Of a DNA stretch of 27,392 nt, positions 22,591-27,392 are shown one piece after another. A program made the translations under genes and the position numbers. The DNA lies in assembly GCA_900546795.1 (NCBI GenBank), contig UREG01000020.1, positions 1-27,392 of the forward strand. Reading direction: 5' to 3'. The first letter of the stretch is position 1, and the number at the start of each line of letters is the position of its first letter. Origin of the DNA: an uncultured Veillonellaceae bacterium. GTDB lineage: Bacteria > Bacillota > Negativicutes > Veillonellales > Megasphaeraceae. The notes beneath the pieces are model-generated. The model did no database searches. It was not told where the DNA came from and saw only the letters and a program-made list of their open reading frames with translations.

Positions 22591-22630
22591 AAAAATCCCC
22601 CTGCATATATCTTTATAGATATACAGGGGG
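22591..22630 (-). terminator. Intrinsic terminator after livF
   Basis: CCCCCTGTATATCT pairs with AGATATATGCAGGGGG, with one bulge or mismatch, followed by ATTTTTG on the minus strand. It divides the five-gene liv operon from the second livK. Confidence 0.85.
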
Positions 22631-22641
22631 TATACCATAAC

Positions 22642-23346
22642 TTATTTTCCGCCTAAATACGCTTCCATTACCTTCGGATCTTTGGCAACTTCCGCTCCTT
22701 TTCCTTCCAGGACGATTTTTCCCGTTTCCATGACATACGCATAATCTGCGATGGACAAGGCTTTTCTGGCATTTTGTTCTACCAGTAAAATCGTCGTCCC
22801 CGCCGCTTTGATATCCTGAATAACCTGAAAAATCTCTTCGACTACCAACGGCGCCAATCCCATGGACGGTTCATCGAGCAAAAGCAGTTTCGGCCGCGCC
22901 ATCAGCGCTCTGCCGATTGCCAGCATCTGCTGCTGTCCGCCGGATAAGGTCCCCCCGTATTGATTTTTTCGTTCTTCTAAAATCGGAAATCGTTCGTATA
23001 CTTTTTGAATGTCGGCACTGATCTCGTTGTCTTTCCGCTGAAAAGCCCCCAGCTCCAAATTTTCCAGCACTGTCATTCCCTGCAGTATCTGCCGGCCTTC
23101 CGGCACCAGCGAAATACCGCTGTACACGATGTCATGCGTCGCTTTGCCGCCAATAGACAGCCCCTCAAAGGTAATCGTGCCTTCTTGGGGCTTGATAATG
23201 CCCATAATCGTTTTCATCGTCGTCGATTTTCCTGCGCCGTTTGCGCCAATTAACGATACGATTGAACCTTCCGGTACTTTTAAGGAAATTCCTTTCAGAG
23301 CCATGATATGTCCATAGCCGGCTTTTATATTTTCTAATGTAAGCAT
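22642..23346 (-). CDS. livF: Branched-chain amino acid ABC transporter ATP-binding protein LivF
   Basis: 234 residues, the short LivF type. Walker A is 'GANGAGKST', the Q-loop region is 'ISLVPEGRQI', the ABC signature is 'LSGGQQQMLAIGRAL', Walker B is 'LLLLDEPSMGL' and the H-loop is replaced by the family's 'LLVEQNARKAL'. It starts at 23346, one base after the livG stop, so the genes are translationally coupled. LivF and LivG form the cytosolic ATPase pair that drives LivH/LivM. It is followed by a terminator. Confidence 0.96.
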   Translation of the reverse strand: MLTLENIKAGYGHIMALKGISLKVPEGSIVSLIGANGAGKSTTMKTIMGIIKPQEGTITFEGLSIGGKATHDIVYSGISLVPEGRQILQGMTVLENLELGAFQRKDNEISADIQKVYERFPILEERKNQYGGTLSGGQQQMLAIGRALMARPKLLLLDEPSMGLAPLVVEEIFQVIQDIKAAGTTILLVEQNARKALSIADYAYVMETGKIVLEGKGAEVAKDPKVMEAYLGGK

Positions 23347-23347
23347 A

Positions 23348-24112
23348 TCACGCGCTCTCCTTTCCTAAGTAGGCTTCTATAACCGCAGAATTACTGCGGA
23401 TTTCTTCCGGCTCCCCTTCTGCTAATTTAGAGCCAAAATTTAACACGACCATGCGGTTGCACAGATTCATCATCAAGTTCATATCATGTTCAATGATAAT
23501 GACCGAGGTTCCCATCTCATCTCGGATACGGCTGATCAGCCGGCGCAGGTCTTCGGTTTCACTGTCATTCATTCCCGCTGCCGGTTCGTCCAGCAGCAGC
23601 AATTTAGGCGAAGCCGCCAGCGCTCTGGCTATTTCCAGCCTCCGCTGCTTGCCATACGGAAGATTTTCCGCCAGCTCCTCTTCCAGTCCTCCCAAGCCAA
23701 CGAAACGGAGCAGCTCTCTTGCCCTTTCTACCGTTTCCTTTTCTTCCGCTTTTTGTTTGCCCGTATGAAACAAGCTCGCCAAAAATCCCGACTGCATCCG
23801 GCAATGGGCGCCGACCATGATATTTTCCAATACCGTCATCTGCCCAAACAGGCGGATGTTCTGAAAGGTGCGGGAAATACCGCGTTCCGTGATCTGATGC
23901 GGCCGCCGCCCCAAAAGCGTTTCTCCTTCTAATCGGATATCGCCGGAGCTGACCGGAAATACGCCGGTAATCAAGTTAAATATCGTTGTCTTTCCCGCTC
24001 CATTCGGTCCGATAATTCCCAGTATCTCTTTTTCATCTACCGAAAACGAGATGCCGTTCAAGGCTTTTACGCCGCCAAACTGTTTACTTACATCCGTCAT
24101 CTGCAACAGCAT
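23348..24112 (-). CDS. livG: Branched-chain amino acid ABC transporter ATP-binding protein LivG
   Basis: 254 residues. Walker A is 'GPNGAGKTT', Q-loop 'GISRTFQNIRLF', signature 'LPYGKQRRLEIARAL' (a LivG-type degenerate signature), Walker B 'LLLLDEPAAGMN' and H-loop 'VIIIEHDMNLMM'. The frame is open to 24169, but the ATG at 24112 has AAGGAGGGG upstream and matches the family N-terminus. It overlaps the end of livM by 29 bases, and livF begins one base after its stop. The long overlap fits tight coupling within the operon. Confidence 0.96.
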   Translation of the reverse strand: MLLQMTDVSKQFGGVKALNGISFSVDEKEILGIIGPNGAGKTTIFNLITGVFPVSSGDIRLEGETLLGRRPHQITERGISRTFQNIRLFGQMTVLENIMVGAHCRMQSGFLASLFHTGKQKAEEKETVERARELLRFVGLGGLEEELAENLPYGKQRRLEIARALAASPKLLLLDEPAAGMNDSETEDLRRLISRIRDEMGTSVIIIEHDMNLMMNLCNRMVVLNFGSKLAEGEPEEIRSNSAVIEAYLGKESA

Positions 24113-25073
24113 GCCGTTCCCCTCCTTTTTTATACAGCTTCTTATACCAAGCTGTCCGGCTCCGTCCAAACCGCGTCATCACGCCTGGTGTCAAAATACC
24201 GTCCGGCCGTACTGCCATGAGCACGATGAGCATCGCGCCGTAAATCATTTCCCGATAGTCGGCCATAAACCGAAGTACTTCCGGCAGCAAGGTCAATACC
24301 GCCGCTCCCAGCACCGGCCCCCAGATTACATTGCTTCCGCCGAATACCGCAAAAAGAAGGATATCCACGACTTTATGATAGGAAAAATCCGTCGGATTGA
24401 TAAAAAATGTAGCGTGCGCATATAAACCGCCGGCCACACCGGCAACAAAAGAGCCTAATAAAAACGCCATCATTTTATAATATACAGTAGGAATACCCGT
24501 TAATTCCGCCGCATGTTCATCAGCTTTGATCGCAGCAAAAGCCCGTCCTACCCGCGAGCGTTCCAAAAGAATCCAGCCTGCCAGCAGCACCGCCAGCAGC
24601 ACTGCCAGGATCACCACAACTGCCAGCTCCCCGCCGGCCGTCATATCCATCGGATCGATAACGCCCCAATCGCTGAGCATCAGCCCGATTTCCTGCCCCA
24701 TAGAAGGAATGCCCGACAATCCCAGCGCGCCGTTCGTAATTTCCATATTAAGCGCCGCTACCCGAATTACTTCTCCAAATCCTAACGTAGCAATCGCCAG
24801 ATACAGCCCCTGCAGCCGCGTCGTAGGAAATCCAATCACCAGCGCGACCAATACGGCGACCACGCCGCCGAGAAAAATGGCCGGTACCATCGGCATATCC
24901 AGCCGCATGGTGCATAATGCCGACGTATAGGCTCCCAAGCTCATAAAACCGGCATTCCCCAGAGAAAGCTGCCCGGTAGATAATGTAATATAAATACTGA
25001 TACCCAAAATAGCGTTAATCAAAATGAACGTAACGACTTGTATATAATACGGATTGAAAATATCTTCCATCAT
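24084..25073 (-). CDS. livM: Branched-chain amino acid ABC transporter permease LivM
   Basis: 329 residues with about nine to ten membrane spans. LivM/LivH-type motifs are 'ILGISIYITLSTGQLSLGNAGFMSLGAYTSALCT', 'YLAIATLGFGEVIRVAALN', 'RSRVGRAFAAIKADEHAAELTGI' (the cytosolic coupling loop) and 'TSFSYHK'-like 'NPTDFSYHKVVDILLFAVFGG'. The start is the ATG at 25073, whose ATGA overlaps the livH stop; an extended frame to 25121 would run into livH. The C-terminus ends in a basic tail that is encoded across the livG start. With LivH it forms the inner-membrane channel. Confidence 0.95.
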   Translation of the reverse strand: MMEDIFNPYYIQVVTFILINAILGISIYITLSTGQLSLGNAGFMSLGAYTSALCTMRLDMPMVPAIFLGGVVAVLVALVIGFPTTRLQGLYLAIATLGFGEVIRVAALNMEITNGALGLSGIPSMGQEIGLMLSDWGVIDPMDMTAGGELAVVVILAVLLAVLLAGWILLERSRVGRAFAAIKADEHAAELTGIPTVYYKMMAFLLGSFVAGVAGGLYAHATFFINPTDFSYHKVVDILLFAVFGGSNVIWGPVLGAAVLTLLPEVLRFMADYREMIYGAMLIVLMAVRPDGILTPGVMTRFGRSRTAWYKKLYKKGGERHAVADDGCK

Positions 25074-25951
25074 GGGCGTCCCCCTTTCCCCAGTTTGCCG
25101 AACAAGCCTTCCGGCTTCCAAAACAGAAGTACGATGATCATGCCGAATGCTACCGCGTCCCGATACGTCGATGCGCCGTAGGCTACGCTGAATACTTCCG
25201 CAACTCCGAGCAAGAATCCGCCGGCCATAGCGCCGGTAATATTGCCAAGTCCGCCTAAAATCAAAACAGCCAGGCCTTTAAATCCCATGGATATCCCCAT
25301 CGTCGGCTCTACTGCATCAAACGACAGCCCTACCAGTACTCCGGCAGCCGCTCCCAGCGCCGATGCCAGCATGATCGTCATGACGATGATCTTATTGGCG
25401 TCGATTCCCAAAAGTCCTGCGGTTTCCGCATTTTCAGAAGTCGCCCGAATCGCTTTGCCGATTTTTGTCTTTTCAATCAGCAAGGTCAGCAATACCATCA
25501 GAACAACCGCCGTTCCCAAGCTGATAACCTGAATCATAGAAATTTTAAAATATCCCATATCGATCAGGCTGCCGGCCAATGCATTCGGAAACGACCGAGT
25601 CTGCGGCCCAAATACATTCAGCGCTACGCTTTCCAAAAAGATAGACGCTCCGATCGTACTGATCAGCGGAGCCAGATGACTGACCTTCTGTTTCCGCAGC
25701 GGCCGCAGCGCTACCCGTTCCAGCACATATCCCAGCACCGCTCCGACGACCATCGAGCCCAGCAATGCGGTAAATACCCCTACATTACAGTACGTTACCA
25801 GCAAGACCCCGGTAAACGCCCCGATCATAAATACCTCGCCATGCGCCATATTAATGATTTTCAACACCCCGAAAATCAATGTATATCCAATGGCAATCAC
25901 CGCATAGGAACTGCCCAACGTCAGCCCATTGACCAACTGCTGTAAAAACAT
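25070..25951 (-). CDS. livH: Branched-chain amino acid ABC transporter permease LivH
   Basis: 293 residues with about eight membrane spans. Family features are 'QLVNGLTLGSSYAVIAIGYTLIFGVLKIINMAHGEVFMIGAF' at the N-terminus, 'LERVALRPLRKQKVSHLAPLISTIGASIFL' and 'KTKIGKAIRATSENAETAGLLGI' (coupling loop). 'MGFKGLAVLILGGLGNITGAMAGG' follows. GAGAGGGG precedes the start at 25951. It follows livK by 53 bases that contain a short stem-loop, and its stop overlaps livM by four bases. Confidence 0.96.
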   Translation of the reverse strand: MFLQQLVNGLTLGSSYAVIAIGYTLIFGVLKIINMAHGEVFMIGAFTGVLLVTYCNVGVFTALLGSMVVGAVLGYVLERVALRPLRKQKVSHLAPLISTIGASIFLESVALNVFGPQTRSFPNALAGSLIDMGYFKISMIQVISLGTAVVLMVLLTLLIEKTKIGKAIRATSENAETAGLLGIDANKIIVMTIMLASALGAAAGVLVGLSFDAVEPTMGISMGFKGLAVLILGGLGNITGAMAGGFLLGVAEVFSVAYGASTYRDAVAFGMIIVLLFWKPEGLFGKLGKGGRP

Positions 25952-25980
25952 CTGCGTTCAACCCCTCTCTTTTATCCCCC

Positions 25981-26001
25981 AAAGGGGCTCCCTCGCCCCT
26001 T
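25981..26001 (-). promoter_or_regulatory. Intercistronic stem-loop between livK and livH
   Basis: AAGGGGC and GCCCCTT arms enclose a six-base loop, just after the livK stop, without a T-tract on the minus strand. Such hairpins between a binding-protein gene and its permease often protect the upstream mRNA and raise binding-protein output; that role is inferred here. Confidence 0.55.
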
Positions 26002-26004
26002 TTC

Positions 26005-27165
26005 TTATGATTCCGCCAGATTCTTCCATTGACCGCCGCGTACCGTCAGTACATCCAAGTCCATTTTCGGATCCCGGTTTTCATCAAATTCAAACTGTCC
26101 TGTCGCACCTTCAAATCCTTTGATAGAAGCCAGTGTATCCCGGAATTTTTTCCGATCCGTCGTCGTGCCCGATTGTTCGATAGCCTGATGGATCAGCAGC
26201 ATTGCATCGTAAGCCTGTGCGGCAAATTGATCCGGTTCATGCTGATATTTTGCCATATAAGCTTCGCGGAAGTGTTTGGCTTTTTCACTCTGCCGGTTCG
26301 GATTCCACGGCGTCGCTACCAATACGCCATTGGCTGCGTCCCCTGCCTGTTTGATCAGTTCCGGAGAGTTAAAGCCGTTGTTCCCGATAACCGGCTGGTT
26401 CATTCCCATTTCTCTCATCTTCTTAAGAATAAGAGCTCCTTCCTGATACAGCCCGGCTACGGCGATAACGTCCGGATTCACTGCCTGGATTTTTGTCAGC
26501 TGCGCAGAAAAGTCCGTATCTTTATCGGCAAACGTTTCCGTTGCCACCACATCGATTCCCATGTCTTTGAATACTTGCTGGTAAATCGAATTTTCTCCGA
26601 CCATCTGGTCATTATTGTTGGAATACAATACCGCTACCGTTTTAAATCCCAATACATCATGCGCTTTCTTTACCGTAACCGGTATCGCCAGTTTCCCCGG
26701 TATCGCATTGCGGAAGATATAATCGCCGATATCCGTGATTCCCGGTGCAGTCGTTCCCGTACCAAACGCTACGGTCTGATACTGCTGCGCAATCGGGCCT
26801 GCGGCCATCATTTCCCCGCTGGTCATCGGCCCTTCCACACAGAGCACCTTATCCTGCGTAATAACCCGCTTCATCGCGTTGATCGCTTCATTCTTTTCCA
26901 GTTTCGTATCGTACGTGACCAAATCGATTTTTACTTTCGTATTCGGATCTTTATTGATTTCTTCTACGGCCAGGTCTACGCCTTCTTTCATCGCCACCCC
27001 ATATGCGGCGCCCGGCCCCGTATATGCCGTAATAAATCCGACTTTTGCCGATGTTCCTCCGGCATCTGCCGTTTTTGTACTCCCCCCGCAGCCGGCCAAT
27101 GTAAAGACCGCTGCTGTAAGCAATGAAAAGACCCCCAATCGTTTCCATACCGTTCGTTTGTTCAT
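26005..27165 (-). CDS. livK: Branched-chain amino acid ABC transporter substrate-binding lipoprotein (first copy)
   Basis: 386 residues. Lipoprotein signal peptide with lipobox LAGC (Cys26). The mature domain has 'VGFITAYTGPGAAYGVAMKEGVDLAVEEIN', 'EGPMTSGEMMAAGPIAQQY', 'FADKDTDFSAQLTKIQAVNPDVIAVAG', 'GNNGFNSPELIKQAG' and 'QFAAQAYDAMLLIHQA', all of the LivJ/LivK leucine/isoleucine/valine-binding family. It captures branched-chain amino acids in the periplasm for LivHMGF. The first gene of the operon, it is directly behind a T-box leader, so transcription should rise when the cognate tRNA is uncharged. AAAGGTGATG precedes the ATG at 27165. It is the more conserved partner of the second livK at 21355. 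Confidence 0.95.
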   Translation of the reverse strand: MNKRTVWKRLGVFSLLTAAVFTLAGCGGSTKTADAGGTSAKVGFITAYTGPGAAYGVAMKEGVDLAVEEINKDPNTKVKIDLVTYDTKLEKNEAINAMKRVITQDKVLCVEGPMTSGEMMAAGPIAQQYQTVAFGTGTTAPGITDIGDYIFRNAIPGKLAIPVTVKKAHDVLGFKTVAVLYSNNNDQMVGENSIYQQVFKDMGIDVVATETFADKDTDFSAQLTKIQAVNPDVIAVAGLYQEGALILKKMREMGMNQPVIGNNGFNSPELIKQAGDAANGVLVATPWNPNRQSEKAKHFREAYMAKYQHEPDQFAAQAYDAMLLIHQAIEQSGTTTDRKKFRDTLASIKGFEGATGQFEFDENRDPKMDLDVLTVRGGQWKNLAES

Positions 27166-27230
27166 ACCCCATCACCTTTCTTTTCCCCTGATTTTGCAAG
27201 TATTCGCTGTCCCCTCAGCTCTTGCTGTAT

Positions 27231-27272
27231 AAAAACGCCCCTGTCCGCACAATCTATACGGACAGGGGCGTC
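27231..27272 (-). terminator. T-box-regulated intrinsic terminator, distal module
   Basis: CGCCCCTGTCCG pairs with CGGACAGGGGCG over an 11-base loop, then TTTTTA, about 66 bases before livK. Its 5' arm CCCTG is complementary to CAGGG in the distal T-box sequence, as needed for the competing antiterminator. Confidence 0.9.
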
Positions 27273-27280
27273 GTTATCCT

Positions 27281-27296
27281 ACGCGGTACCACCCTG
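27281..27296 (-). promoter_or_regulatory. T-box antiterminator sequence, distal module
   Basis: On the minus strand the near-invariant T-box core GGGTGGTACCGCG is present, preceded by GCA. It should pair with the acceptor end of an uncharged tRNA. The amino acid specificity is presumably leucine, isoleucine or valine because of the operon, but the specifier loop lies outside the window. Confidence 0.9.
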
Positions 27297-27336
27297 CATT
27301 CTACTCCAGGATCTCATACCGATACCGAAGAAACAC

Positions 27337-27372
27337 AAAACCCCTATCTACACCTTGCGGCATAGATAGGGG
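27337..27372 (-). terminator. T-box-regulated intrinsic terminator, proximal module
   Basis: CCCCTATCTA pairs with TAGATAGGGG over a 12-base loop on the minus strand, followed by TTTTGTGTTT. It lies immediately after the first T-box core. Confidence 0.85.
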
Positions 27373-27379
27373 CGTTTTC

Positions 27380-27392
27380 ACGCGGTACCACC
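27380..27392 (-). promoter_or_regulatory. T-box antiterminator sequence, proximal module (cut by window edge)
   Basis: The minus strand starts GGTGGTACCGCG, the T-box core missing only its first bases at the window edge. Stem I and the specifier loop should lie further upstream, outside the window. Confidence 0.85.

Noticed and set aside
24113..24169. Longer N-terminus for LivG
   Set aside because: The extension is the livM C-terminus in another frame; a strong ribosome binding site precedes the ATG at 24112.
26029..27126. Plus-strand open frame of 365 codons (and a similar one at 20773-21903)
   Set aside because: Both are antisense shadows of the livK and racemase genes; their similarity to each other simply reflects the livK paralogy.
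1..27392. CRISPR arrays, tRNA or rRNA genes, insertion sequences, phage or toxin-antitoxin genes
   Set aside because: Both strands were scanned by eye for direct repeats, clover-leaf ends, transposase or integrase motifs; none was found.

Overview
The window looks like a metagenomic contig from a Gram-negative-walled Firmicute of the class Negativicutes (a Megasphaera-, Acidaminococcus- or Dialister-like gut anaerobe), with about 600 bases of unrelated Bacteroidetes sequence at its left end. The Firmicute assignment rests on a tandem glycine riboswitch, a T-box leader, strong AGGAGG ribosome binding sites, TTGACA/TATAAT promoters and a stand-alone S4 gene. The class is an inference from gene content (Na+/amino-acid symport, liv transport, tricarboxylate metabolism), and the genus cannot be fixed. 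The SusC-like fragment at 1-600 is AT-rich and its reading frame breaks exactly where a GC-rich FAD-oxidase gene, also broken, begins on the other strand. This is most simply a chimeric assembly junction.

Left to right. 600-1370 (minus): an unknown 139-residue protein and the N-terminal third of a GlcD-type FAD-linked 2-hydroxyacid dehydrogenase. 1498-3271 (minus): an AGCS sodium:glycine/alanine symporter with a complete leader (promoter, tandem glycine riboswitch, intrinsic terminator). 3486-6246 (plus): an operon of an aldo/keto reductase and two flavodoxin-like lipoproteins, one with a C-terminal cyclophilin-like domain. 6312-7616 (minus): an NhaC-family antiporter.

7760-18808 is a carboxylate-metabolism block. 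It holds a MatC-like dicarboxylate carrier with a LigI-like amidohydrolase, an NADP isocitrate dehydrogenase, an aconitase-family hydratase divergent from a LysR regulator, and a CitMHS citrate-type transporter with an MmgE/PrpD protein divergent from a second, paralogous LysR regulator. Together they suggest uptake of a tricarboxylate, (de)hydration or decarboxylation, and oxidation to 2-oxoglutarate. The CitMHS/PrpD/second LysR part is more AT-rich than its neighbours and may have been acquired. Each divergent promoter region carries a large inverted repeat, and the two repeats share an AT-rich half-site core.

19054-19641 (plus) is ribosomal protein S4. 19763-21237 (minus) is a two-gene operon of a DapF-fold racemase and a formimino-THF cyclodeaminase-type protein. 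21355-27392 (minus) is a complete branched-chain amino acid ABC transporter operon (livK-livH-livM-livG-livF) with a second livK after an internal terminator. Its leader at the right edge carries two successive T-box antiterminator/terminator modules. No tRNA, rRNA, CRISPR array or insertion sequence was seen.
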